A stretch of DNA of 64,000 nucleotides, taken from assembly GCA_028867595.1 (NCBI GenBank), contig JAGWGB010000001.1:137630-201629 (forward strand), read 5' to 3'. The notes under the pieces were generated by a model. The model worked only from the letters and a program-made list of their open reading frames with translations. It had not been told where the DNA came from and searched no databases. The first letter of the stretch is position 1; every line of letters starts with the position of its first letter. Shown one piece after another: positions 28,072-36,213 of this stretch. The translations under genes and the position numbers were made by a program. The stretch is from Nitrososphaerota archaeon. GTDB lineage: Archaea > Thermoproteota > Nitrososphaeria > Nitrososphaerales > Nitrosopumilaceae.

Positions 28072-29199
28072 TTGGATAAGACCAATGCCATTTTAGGCGG
28101 AACGTATTGTGTGGTAGTACTTGCTTTGATATCTGTTTTTATCATATCGCCAACCAAAACAGATGTTTCAAATCAACTAACTCAGGTGAATCCTTTTGAT
28201 CAAGCAATTATGAAAAATACTCAGCTTAGTGTAGCAGATCTTTTTGCCAAATCTGATCAGGGGGTGGTGCAGATAATTGTTAGCAAGGCAAACGATTCCA
28301 GTGTCGAAAGAGACATTGGATCTGGAATCGTATATGATACAAGCGGTCACATAATAACAAACAATCATGTGGTCGAAGACGGTTTTAAAATAACAGTTGT
28401 TTTTCATGACGGGCAGTCATTACCAGCCAAAGTAGTCGGCACTGACCCATATTCTGACCTAGCAGTCATCAAAGTAGAGCCTAATTCTTATGTTTTGTAT
28501 CCTTTACAGCTTGGAGACTCGTCTGAGGTCAGAATCGGAGATGAAGTAGCTGCAATAGGAAATCCTTTCGGGCTTACAGGTTCATTGACTTCAGGCATAG
28601 TAAGCCAGTTAGGTAGGCTACTTGATCCACCTAACAGTTCCTTTTCAATACCAAATGTGATTCAAACTGATACTCCAATAAATCCTGGAAATTCCGGCGG
28701 CCCATTACTCAACATGCAGGGTGACGTGATAGGGATAAACACTGCAATTCAATCGCAGACAGGAGAATTTTCTGGAGTAGGTTTCGCGATTCCATCTAAC
28801 ACAATGAAAAGAATAGTACCAGTACTCATAAAGACAGGGCATTATGATCATCCATGGCTTGGCATAACTGGCATAAGCGTGGATCCTGATTTGTCAAGTA
28901 CTTTGAAGTTGCCCGTATCATTTGGGTTTCTAATCAATACGGTGGTTCCAAACAGTTCAGCATCTCAAGCTGGAATTCACGGATATAAAGAGACAAAGAC
29001 CATCAATGGGACCCAATACAAGATAGGAGGAGACATTATTGTTGCAGCAGATGGATATCCAATCAAGAAAATAAACGACTTGCTCAATTATCTACAGGAT
29101 CAAAAATCAGTAGGAGACAAGATGGTATTGACAATAATTCGAGACGGTAAAACCATGCAGGTTACACTCACTCTCCAGCAGAGGCCAAACCAATTCTAG
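28072..29199 (+). CDS. HtrA/DegP-like serine protease with PDZ domain
   Basis: A 375-residue protease. An N-terminal signal anchor (about 7-26) precedes a chymotrypsin fold with the full triad: His99 (TNNHVV), Asp129 (YSDLAV) and Ser208 (NPGNSGGPLL). One C-terminal PDZ domain covers about 275-370 (FGFLINTVVPNSSASQAG, IIVAADGYPIKKINDLLNYL). It probably degrades or refolds damaged proteins at the outer face of the membrane. The TTG start at 28072 follows tattatat (28041-28048) by 27 nt, supporting a leaderless start. Confidence 0.93.
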   Translation: MDKTNAILGGTYCVVVLALISVFIISPTKTDVSNQLTQVNPFDQAIMKNTQLSVADLFAKSDQGVVQIIVSKANDSSVERDIGSGIVYDTSGHIITNNHVVEDGFKITVVFHDGQSLPAKVVGTDPYSDLAVIKVEPNSYVLYPLQLGDSSEVRIGDEVAAIGNPFGLTGSLTSGIVSQLGRLLDPPNSSFSIPNVIQTDTPINPGNSGGPLLNMQGDVIGINTAIQSQTGEFSGVGFAIPSNTMKRIVPVLIKTGHYDHPWLGITGISVDPDLSSTLKLPVSFGFLINTVVPNSSASQAGIHGYKETKTINGTQYKIGGDIIVAADGYPIKKINDLLNYLQDQKSVGDKMVLTIIRDGKTMQVTLTLQQRPNQF

Positions 29200-29205
29200 C
29201 ACAAG

Positions 29206-29214
29206 CATAAATAC
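29206..29214 (+). promoter_or_regulatory. TATA box of the cofG-cofH operon
   Basis: The sequence cataaatac is centred 28 nt upstream of the TTG start of cofG at 29238, the standard distance for a leaderless archaeal transcript. Confidence 0.55.
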
Positions 29215-29237
29215 AACTCCCTAAGCTACAAAACTAG

Positions 29238-30407
29238 TTGAGCAAAATAATTCTAAATTCTGAATTATTAAACAAGGCATTTGATGGAAGGCAGATTGGA
29301 CGTAACGATGCATATCAGATTTATCAAGAGGCTGAAAACAATCCGTTTGAGCTTTACAAAGCAGCCGAAATTCTTAGAAACAAAAACAAGGGAAGTGTAG
29401 TCACTTATTCAAGAAAAGTTTTTTTCAATTTGATAAATCTCTGCAGAGATACATGCTCTTACTGTACATACAAGGCAGAACCTGGAGATGCCAAGATTTC
29501 AATGATGTCAAAGCAAGACATTGCAAATCTTGTTTTAGTTGGTAAGAACTACAAATGTACTGAGGCGTTATTTGTCACAGGCGAAAGACCGGAGCAAAAA
29601 TATACGGAGGCAAAAATATGGCTTGGAAAAAATGGCTTTGCAAGTACTGCAGAATACCTAATCCACGCATCCGAAATGGCGTTAGATGCAGGTTTATTTC
29701 CCCACACCAATGCCGGAAACCTTACAAAATCTGAGATGAACCAGCTGAGAAAAACCAATGCGAGCCTAGGCGTGATGCTCGAAAATGCAAGCGAGAGACT
29801 TGTTGGAAAAGATATGCCACATGAGTTTGCTCCAAGTAAAAATCCCAAAGCAAGAATTCGTGTTCTAGAAAATGCCGGGGAATTATCCATACCAATGACA
29901 ACAGGGCTCTTGATAGGAATAGGTGAAAGTCCTTTTGAATTAATTGATTCCATCTTTGCAATAAAATCCATACATCAAAAATATGGTCATATTCAAGAGA
30001 TAATTCTACAAAACTTTCAACCAAAACCTGACACAGTTATGCGTGATGCACCAAGACCAGAAGAGAAATATTTCAAGATTTTAGTTGCATTAACAAGACT
30101 AATTATGCCAGAGATGAACATACAGATTCCACCAAACTTGTCTCCTAATTCTTATTCTGAATTTCTTCAAACAGGAATAAATGATTGGGGAGGAATATCA
30201 CCTATTACCCCAGATTATGTCAACCCAGAATTTTCTTGGCCGTCAATTGACACTGTAGAAAAAAATTGTAGAAATTCAGGATTTGAGCTTAGAGCGAGGT
30301 TTCCGGTGTATCCAGAATTCTTTCACATGATTGATCCTAGCCTAAAGTCTAAGATGTTTGAAATATCAGACTCGCAGGGACTAGTAAGTAAGGAGTATCT
30401 AACATGA
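29238..30407 (+). CDS. cofG: 7,8-didemethyl-8-hydroxy-5-deazariboflavin synthase subunit CofG
   Basis: A 389-residue radical SAM protein. Cys69, Cys73 and Cys76 (CRDTCSYC) bind the 4Fe-4S cluster that cleaves SAM. CofG closes the deazaflavin ring of Fo from the tyrosine adduct made by CofH. Family motifs include EALFVTGERPEQKY, PHTNAGNL and QNFQPKPDTVM. The stop overlaps the ATG of cofH as ATGA (30404-30407). With cofC and cofD at 10-12 kb, most of the F420 route is in this window. Confidence 0.96.
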   Translation: MSKIILNSELLNKAFDGRQIGRNDAYQIYQEAENNPFELYKAAEILRNKNKGSVVTYSRKVFFNLINLCRDTCSYCTYKAEPGDAKISMMSKQDIANLVLVGKNYKCTEALFVTGERPEQKYTEAKIWLGKNGFASTAEYLIHASEMALDAGLFPHTNAGNLTKSEMNQLRKTNASLGVMLENASERLVGKDMPHEFAPSKNPKARIRVLENAGELSIPMTTGLLIGIGESPFELIDSIFAIKSIHQKYGHIQEIILQNFQPKPDTVMRDAPRPEEKYFKILVALTRLIMPEMNIQIPPNLSPNSYSEFLQTGINDWGGISPITPDYVNPEFSWPSIDTVEKNCRNSGFELRARFPVYPEFFHMIDPSLKSKMFEISDSQGLVSKEYLT

Positions 30408-31666
30408 CGCATGTTTCCCTAGTTGACTCACTTCTCAAATATGCGGATCCACTCATCGCAGACGCCCTTGATAGAGCATTGTCTGAAAAAGAGATATCAA
30501 CTGCCGAAGCTACAAGGTTGTTTTCTGCTACAGGACTTGATTTTCATCTTGTAGCAATGGTTGCAGATGAGCTACGAAGAAGAAGAGTAGGAGACATTGT
30601 GACATATGTCATCAATAGAAACATCAATTTTACTAATGTATGCATAAAACAATGTGGGTTTTGTGCATTTAGTAGAGATTTTCGTGAAGAGGAAGGATAT
30701 TTCTTACCAATTGAAGAGATAGTGAAGAGGGCAAGAGAGGCAAGAACTTTTGGCGCAACGGAAGTGTGTGTCCAGGCAGGACTCCCGCCAGACATGGATG
30801 GTCATACCTACGAAAATATTTGCAGAGCAATAAAAAAAGAAATTTCGGACATCCACATACATGGGTTTTCGCCAGAGGAGGTGCTATATGGCGCAACAAG
30901 ATCTAACACTTCAATTGAAGACTATCTTCACAGGTTAAAGGAGGCAGGAGTAAACTCACTTCCAGGTACTGCAGCAGAAATTTTAGATCAGCCATTGCGT
31001 GATAAAATTTCGCCTGGAAGAATCACTGTGAAAAAATGGATCGAAGTGATAAAGACTGCACACAAGATTGGAATCCCATCTACATCCACCATGATGTTTG
31101 GTCATCTTGAAACTCCAGAAGATAGGTCAAGACACATAGGAATCATACGAGATATACAAAAAGAGACTGGCGGTTTTACAGAGTTTGTTCCACTAAACTT
31201 TATTCACAGTGAGGCCCCGATGTTTAAGGAAAAACTGCATAATGGGTTGAAAGACGGTGCGGATGGAAAAGATGTCATACTGACACATGCAGTTTCTCGT
31301 ATCATGCTAAACAATTACATTAACAACATCCAAACGTCGTGGGTTAAAGAAGGAACCAACATGTCACAGTTGTTGCTCACAAGTGGGGCAAATGACTTTG
31401 GGGGCACGTTGATCAATGAAAGCATTTCCACTGCAGCAGGAGCAAAATACGGTCAATTGATAAGACCTGGCGAGATAAGACGACTTGTAAGGCAAATAGG
31501 GAGAATTCCAGCCCAAAGAACAACCAGCTACAAAATAATCGAGATGTTTGATTCCAATGAAAAGGAAGACGTTTTAGACACAGTAGAAGATGCAGGCCGT
31601 TTTGGATCATATCAGGAATTAATAAAACTGGACAAGTACCGATTCAAGAGCAATAGGCGAGATTAG
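30404..31666 (+). CDS. cofH: 5-amino-6-(D-ribitylamino)uracil-L-tyrosine 4-hydroxyphenyl transferase CofH
   Basis: A 420-residue radical SAM enzyme with the cluster ligands Cys80, Cys84 and Cys87 (CIKQCGFC). It joins the hydroxybenzyl part of tyrosine to 5-amino-6-ribitylaminouracil, giving the CofG substrate. HGFSPEEVLYGATRSN, LPGTAAEILDQPLRDKI and LTSGANDFGGTL are family motifs. Translationally coupled to cofG; the TldE-like gene begins at the very next base after its stop, so three genes are probably cotranscribed. Confidence 0.96.
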   Translation: MTHVSLVDSLLKYADPLIADALDRALSEKEISTAEATRLFSATGLDFHLVAMVADELRRRRVGDIVTYVINRNINFTNVCIKQCGFCAFSRDFREEEGYFLPIEEIVKRAREARTFGATEVCVQAGLPPDMDGHTYENICRAIKKEISDIHIHGFSPEEVLYGATRSNTSIEDYLHRLKEAGVNSLPGTAAEILDQPLRDKISPGRITVKKWIEVIKTAHKIGIPSTSTMMFGHLETPEDRSRHIGIIRDIQKETGGFTEFVPLNFIHSEAPMFKEKLHNGLKDGADGKDVILTHAVSRIMLNNYINNIQTSWVKEGTNMSQLLLTSGANDFGGTLINESISTAAGAKYGQLIRPGEIRRLVRQIGRIPAQRTTSYKIIEMFDSNEKEDVLDTVEDAGRFGSYQELIKLDKYRFKSNRRD

Positions 31667-33025
31667 TTGTCAAATTGCGAGCAGTTTCTTCGCAAGGCAA
31701 TAACACTACATGTTGATGAATGTGAGACAACATACATCAAGAAGAAAATAACAACAATCAGAATAACAGATTCGGAAATAGCAGAGATAAAACAAAACTA
31801 TGACCAAGGCGTTGGCATTCGATTAATAACTGAGAAAAAGATTTTGTCTGCCTTTTCAACAAATATTGAAGAGAAAGACTTGGTGGAAAGAGCATTACAA
31901 ACAAAGTCTTTTCTCCAACCAAAAACTTTCTGGAAGTCTCTTCCCCATCCTTCACAAGCTTCAAAAATTGAAAAAACGTATGATAAAAAATTAGAAGAAA
32001 TTACAGGAAAGGAAGCAATTGAAATCGCAAACGTCATGATAGATTCGGCATTACATCAAAAAATAAATAGAATTTCAGGATCATTAAACATCGTATCTGA
32101 AAATTTTGAGATTGCAAATACAAACGGGGTGAATTTCTCAGACAAAGCTACATACATTGCTGGAACTATAAACACCGATTCTGATTGTGGAAGTATCCCA
32201 GTCAGTGGCATTGGAGCAATGTCTTGCAGGACAAGAGATTCCTTTTCTCCCAGTCAGGTAGGAACAGAATCCAGAGAAATGTGTGTAAACTCGATTAACC
32301 TGCAAAGCTGCGAGTCTGACACTTATTCAATAATTTTTGAACCATATGCAATAGGCGAGATGCTTGCATTTGTTTTTGCTTCAAACTTTAATTTAAAAAC
32401 ATATTCTGAAAAAAGGAGTTGTTTTGCAGATAAACTGGGCAAAGAAATCGCAGTAGAACAGTTTTCCTTGACTGACAACCCACATCATCCTGACGGAATA
32501 GGAAGCAAATCATTTGATGACGAGGGCGTTCCTACAAAAACACGGCATCTGGTAAAGGAGGGAGTTTTTTCAAACATCTATTCAGACTCTTTTTATGCAT
32601 TCAAGGAAGGCTTGGAGACAACAGGCAATGCATCCAGGATGGGCATCCCCATGGGTAGAACAGCAGAACCCATCCCAATCCCGACTCCCCACAATCTAAC
32701 GATAGAAAATGGCAGCATGGAAAGAGACGAGATGATAAGCAACACCAGAAAAGGATTGCTTGTAGGTAGACTATGGTATACTTACTCTGTGAATCCAGAA
32801 CGCGGAGATTTTTCATGCACGGCAAGAAGCGGGGTGAGAATAATAGAAAACGGCAATATAGTAAACGCGGGAAAACCAGTTAGAATAATACACAGTCTAC
32901 CCATGCTTCTTCAAAACATATCAGGCATAGGAAAAGATTCCAGAAATGTACTTCAATGGAGTGCACTCCCTTGCGTTACGCCTTCGGTCAAAGCAGATGG
33001 AATAAGGGCAACGTCCATTCAATGA
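31667..33025 (+). CDS. TldD/PmbA family protein, TldE-like
   Basis: A 452-residue member of the TldD/TldE(PmbA) family. TldD/TldE act as a heterodimeric metalloprotease on peptides. This copy lacks the HExxxH zinc motif, which places it with the catalytically inactive TldE/PmbA partner; GLLVGRLWYTYSVNPERGDFSCTARSGVRI is the typical C-terminal region. No TldD copy is in the window. It starts (TTG) at the base after the cofH stop and ends with a 7-nt overlap with the convergent exchanger gene. The cof operon position suggests F420-linked expression, not a proven role. Confidence 0.85.
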   Translation: MSNCEQFLRKAITLHVDECETTYIKKKITTIRITDSEIAEIKQNYDQGVGIRLITEKKILSAFSTNIEEKDLVERALQTKSFLQPKTFWKSLPHPSQASKIEKTYDKKLEEITGKEAIEIANVMIDSALHQKINRISGSLNIVSENFEIANTNGVNFSDKATYIAGTINTDSDCGSIPVSGIGAMSCRTRDSFSPSQVGTESREMCVNSINLQSCESDTYSIIFEPYAIGEMLAFVFASNFNLKTYSEKRSCFADKLGKEIAVEQFSLTDNPHHPDGIGSKSFDDEGVPTKTRHLVKEGVFSNIYSDSFYAFKEGLETTGNASRMGIPMGRTAEPIPIPTPHNLTIENGSMERDEMISNTRKGLLVGRLWYTYSVNPERGDFSCTARSGVRIIENGNIVNAGKPVRIIHSLPMLLQNISGIGKDSRNVLQWSALPCVTPSVKADGIRATSIQ

Positions 33026-34023
33026 TCCATAACAAACTGAAATCCGATTCCTACTGCATATAGTACCAACAACATTATTCCAGAACGAAGATCCAGTTTA
33101 TTTCTAAACATAGGTACGAGTGCAACAATAGTTATGATAGTGACAAGTATCATTTGGTTTTCTAATAGTGTCGTATTTTGAATTACTGCCCCGAATCCTT
33201 TGTAAGCCATTGCAGCAAAGATGGCCACAGCAAGCAACAATGTGTTATTAACAATCTTGGAACCAAGTACGTTAGCTACTGCAATTGACGCGCCCTTGTT
33301 TCCTTTTCTTGCCAACAATATCATCGATATCTTCTCGGGCATTTCCCCTGCAATTGGGCTCACTATTATAGCAAGCATTACAACAGATACTCCCAAATCG
33401 ACTGCAACTCCTTGCAATGAATAAACAAAAGGTTCTGCACCAAAAAAGATTCCAATTGTTCCTGCTGCAAAGAGAACCATTGAACGGATAAAGTGCTTTT
33501 TCGATGTCTTTTGTACAGCATCTTCATGGAGTTGAGATTCCAGCCTCTCTTGCTTTTTCTCTTTTTTCATTTCTTTGTATGCAAGATAGAGATATGCCCC
33601 AAAGAGACCGGAGAACAATATTGCATCACTCACATCATATCCATTTACAAATGTGACAGCTCCTATGACGGCGGTTATTACTAGAAGTATTTTGTCCAGC
33701 TTGAATTCTTTGACATCAATGAATTTTTGTGGAGATTTTGATAGTCTAGTGGTTGCAATTATCAACATGACTGCCAATCCTAACGTCATCATGAATAAGT
33801 TGCTTCCAAGTGCAGAACCAATAGCTGTATCATATGATCCGGTCTTTGCAGCAGCAACTACAATTCCAATTTCAGGCAAAGTGGTAGCGATACTAAGCAA
33901 TGTTCTTCCCACAAATCTTCCCCCCCATCTCTCAGACAGGTGTTCTGCACCTTCAGAGAGCAACCAGCTTGATACAAGTAATTCTCCTAGCCATACTAGC
34001 AGAATGGCAAAGTTACCAGCCAA
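33019..34023 (-). CDS. CaCA-family sodium/calcium exchanger
   Basis: A 334-residue membrane antiporter with about ten helices in two inverted halves. The alpha repeats are clear: GRTLLSIATTLPEIG with GSALGSNLFMM in the first, and SPIAGEMPEKIS with ANVLGSKIVNNTLLL in the second. The acidic residues in LPEI and EMPEK are the usual cation ligands. A charged loop (about 150-175) separates the halves. It exports Ca2+ or another cation against Na+ or H+. Family assignment is firm, ion specificity is not. Confidence 0.9.
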   Translation of the reverse strand: MAGNFAILLVWLGELLVSSWLLSEGAEHLSERWGGRFVGRTLLSIATTLPEIGIVVAAAKTGSYDTAIGSALGSNLFMMTLGLAVMLIIATTRLSKSPQKFIDVKEFKLDKILLVITAVIGAVTFVNGYDVSDAILFSGLFGAYLYLAYKEMKKEKKQERLESQLHEDAVQKTSKKHFIRSMVLFAAGTIGIFFGAEPFVYSLQGVAVDLGVSVVMLAIIVSPIAGEMPEKISMILLARKGNKGASIAVANVLGSKIVNNTLLLAVAIFAAMAYKGFGAVIQNTTLLENQMILVTIITIVALVPMFRNKLDLRSGIMLLVLYAVGIGFQFVMDH

Positions 34024-34072
34024 CCCATCATTCTTCCTTTGTCGCTTTTATTAAACGGTAGAAAGACAAAAT

Positions 34073-34309
34073 TTACTGATCTTTAACGATTATCATCGTA
34101 AGTGTGGATTTTATGCCATCTAACTTCCTAATCTTTGAAGTGATGGTTTCACGCAATGCCTCCATAGAGTCTGATTCGATTACCATCAAGACATCATATA
34201 CACCGTAGACAGGATACACTTCTTTGACATTGGTGATTTTTTTAATCTCGTTAACTATGTGATTTTCTTTTCCAAGTTCAGCATTCATGAGAACAAATGC
34301 GCTATGCAT
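34073..34309 (-). CDS. Lrp/AsnC-type RAM (ligand-binding) domain protein without HTH
   Basis: A 78-residue stand-alone RAM domain (HSAFVLMNAELGKENHIV, VYPVYGVYDVLMVIES). It lacks the DNA-binding half of Lrp regulators and probably senses amino acids or forms mixed oligomers with full-length Lrp proteins. An ATG further upstream (34351) is possible, but I chose 34309: the TATA-like gtttttatc lies about 27 nt before it and the family usually begins MxxAFVLxN. A second RAM-only gene is at 35907-36131. Confidence 0.82.
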   Translation of the reverse strand: MHSAFVLMNAELGKENHIVNEIKKITNVKEVYPVYGVYDVLMVIESDSMEALRETITSKIRKLDGIKSTLTMIIVKDQ

Positions 34310-34453
34310 GTTGAATTTTAACACATCTGAGATAAAAACAAATTGTATCAAGAAAATACCTGTTGTGATAGAACTTTTGTTCGTAACTTGCAGTGTCTAT
34401 GGTTCAAAAAATCTATGGAACAGCTCAAAAAATCCACCAGCTAGATTAATAAA

Positions 34454-34478
34454 GTACATTACCGTACCACTACCGTAC
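34454..34478 (+). promoter_or_regulatory. GTAC repeats directly upstream of a winged-helix gene
   Basis: Three GTAC cores lie at 34454-34457, 34464-34467 and 34475-34478, spaced 10 and 11 bp, one turn of the helix. The last two sit in an exact repeat ACCGTAC (34461-34467 and 34472-34478). The block lies between a TATA-like gattaataaag (about 34443) and the ATG at 34479. It looks like an operator at the transcription start, possibly for autoregulation. Confidence 0.45.
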
Positions 34479-34823
34479 ATGAGAACAAGAATGACATACA
34501 TACCAGTAGAAGTAGCCGATCAATTCTCAGACTTTATAATAAAAAGAGATGAGCAGGTGTTAGACGCAGTAAAGGCAAGGGCACGCGATTTTAGCACAAT
34601 ATCCATTCTCAAATTGCTATATCAGCTAAGGTATAGTCCAATGACGTTTTCGGATCTTTATGTAAAATCAAACATTAGAATGAAAAGGTCTTTTCTGAAT
34701 TATCTTCATCTTTGTATGGCATACAGTTTCATACGAAAAGAACCTCTTGGTGCAAATATGGTGTATTTCATAACAGACAAGGGAAGAATCATGCTTGATC
34801 TGTTTACTCAAAAATCCAATTAG
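34479..34823 (+). CDS. winged-helix DNA-binding protein
   Basis: A 114-residue protein with helices that suit a winged helix-turn-helix: STISILKLLYQLRYSPMTFSDLY, then a probable recognition helix (NIRMKRSFLNYLHLCMAYSFI) and wing (MVYFITDKGRIML). The frame is open back to 34287, but that part is not helical and lies over the divergent RAM gene's start, so I place the start at ATG 34479 (ATG 34491 is also possible). Likely a transcription regulator; target unknown. No close family name recognised. Confidence 0.7.
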   Translation: MRTRMTYIPVEVADQFSDFIIKRDEQVLDAVKARARDFSTISILKLLYQLRYSPMTFSDLYVKSNIRMKRSFLNYLHLCMAYSFIRKEPLGANMVYFITDKGRIMLDLFTQKSN

Positions 34824-34882
34824 GTCATTGCCCTACAACATAATGCAAAATTCTTTTATCCCAAGCAACAGGAGCAGATGCA

Positions 34883-35905
34883 TTGGTAGTAACATACAAA
34901 GATGCAGGGGTAGACATCAACAAGATAAAGAAGAGCCAGGCAGACATTGGTAGGCTAATCTCATCTACTCACAAACTGCAAAAAGGAATAAAGACAATGT
35001 CAGGGTTTGGACATTATGCCGGAATTGTAGAGATTCCAGGTGGAAAACTTTTGGCTACACATACGGACGGAGTAGGCACCAAAGTAATAATCGCACAAAT
35101 GATGAGAAAATACGACACCATAGGCATAGACTGTGTCGCCATGAATGTAAATGACATCATATGCACTGGCGCTGTACCAATTTCCTTTGTTGATTATATT
35201 GCGGCAAACAGAAATGATCAAAAGATCTTCAAAGAGATTGTTCGCGGCCTGGTCACAGGTGCTAAAAAATCCAAGGTTCCAATAGTTGGAGGGGAGACTG
35301 CCATATTGCCAGATCTCATAGCAGGAAAAAACTTTTCGTTTGATTTGGCAGGAATGGTGGTAGGCATTCTCAATAAACAAAACATGATTCTGGGCGATAG
35401 GATAAATTCTGGCGACATAATAATTGGAGTAAAAAGCAGCGGATTGCATTCCAACGGATACTCTCTTGCAAGAAAGGTCTTGCTTTCAAAATATTCTTTG
35501 AAAGACAAGATAAGAGGATTAGGAATTTTAGGCGATGTGCTTTTAGAGCCAACCGAGATTTATGTTCAGCCTGTGCTTGAAGCAATAAGAGAATGCAACA
35601 TAAATGGACTTGCACACATAACAGGAGGGTCTTTTACCAAACTTTTACGCCTGAAAAAAATTGGGTATGTTATAGACAGTCTTCCTGAACCGCCAGAGAT
35701 ATTTCAGATCATAGAAAACCAAGATGTTGAAAAAGAAGAAATGTACAAGACATTCAACATGGGGATTGGTTTTTGCCTAATTGCACCAGAAGAGGAAGAA
35801 GAAAGCATCAACACAATATTCAAAAAACATGGCCTTCACAGTAGGCAGATTGGCGAGATCAAGGATAGAAAAGGCGTATTTGTCGATTCTCTGAAAATAG
35901 CGTAA
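34883..35905 (+). CDS. purM: phosphoribosylformylglycinamidine cyclo-ligase PurM
   Basis: A 340-residue AIR synthetase, the fifth step of purine synthesis: it closes the imidazole ring of FGAM using ATP. TDGVGTKVIIAQMM, DCVAMNVNDIICTGAVPISFVDY and VGGETAILPDLI are the PurM dimer and nucleotide motifs; the second half is the AIRS_C domain (ITGGSFTKLLRL). TTG start at 34883, about 26 nt after cttttatc (34853-34860). Followed within 1 nt by the convergent RAM gene. Confidence 0.95.
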   Translation: MVVTYKDAGVDINKIKKSQADIGRLISSTHKLQKGIKTMSGFGHYAGIVEIPGGKLLATHTDGVGTKVIIAQMMRKYDTIGIDCVAMNVNDIICTGAVPISFVDYIAANRNDQKIFKEIVRGLVTGAKKSKVPIVGGETAILPDLIAGKNFSFDLAGMVVGILNKQNMILGDRINSGDIIIGVKSSGLHSNGYSLARKVLLSKYSLKDKIRGLGILGDVLLEPTEIYVQPVLEAIRECNINGLAHITGGSFTKLLRLKKIGYVIDSLPEPPEIFQIIENQDVEKEEMYKTFNMGIGFCLIAPEEEEESINTIFKKHGLHSRQIGEIKDRKGVFVDSLKIA

Positions 35906-35906
35906 A

Positions 35907-36131
35907 TCACAATACTAACAGGGTCATAGTGGTCAACACGTGTGGAATTTTTCTTATTTGCATGACCGTGCTTTCTAGCTCCTTTGTTGTATTGGCTTCT
36001 ATTTTGCACACTATGTCATAGAGTCCCATCACAATGCTTGCTTCTCTAACATGAGGCGTGGTCACTATACGTTCGTATGTTTGCACCTCTCTTCCCACAT
36101 CACAATGTATCGCCACATATCCAATTGTCAT
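35907..36131 (-). CDS. Lrp/AsnC-type RAM domain protein without HTH
   Basis: A 74-residue stand-alone RAM domain (GYVAIHCDVGREVQTYERI, ASIVMGLYDIVCKIEA), the same class as 34073-34309. It would form oligomers and bind a small effector. It abuts purM on the opposite strand. The divergent elp3 gene is 82 nt upstream. Confidence 0.82.
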   Translation of the reverse strand: MTIGYVAIHCDVGREVQTYERIVTTPHVREASIVMGLYDIVCKIEANTTKELESTVMQIRKIPHVLTTMTLLVL

Positions 36132-36213
36132 TTCTTGTCTAGGTGTTAGATTCGTCGTAATTACCCAAAAGGGTTTTGTTTTAAGCGCCTCGGATTAGAT
36201 TTAATATCCAAAC

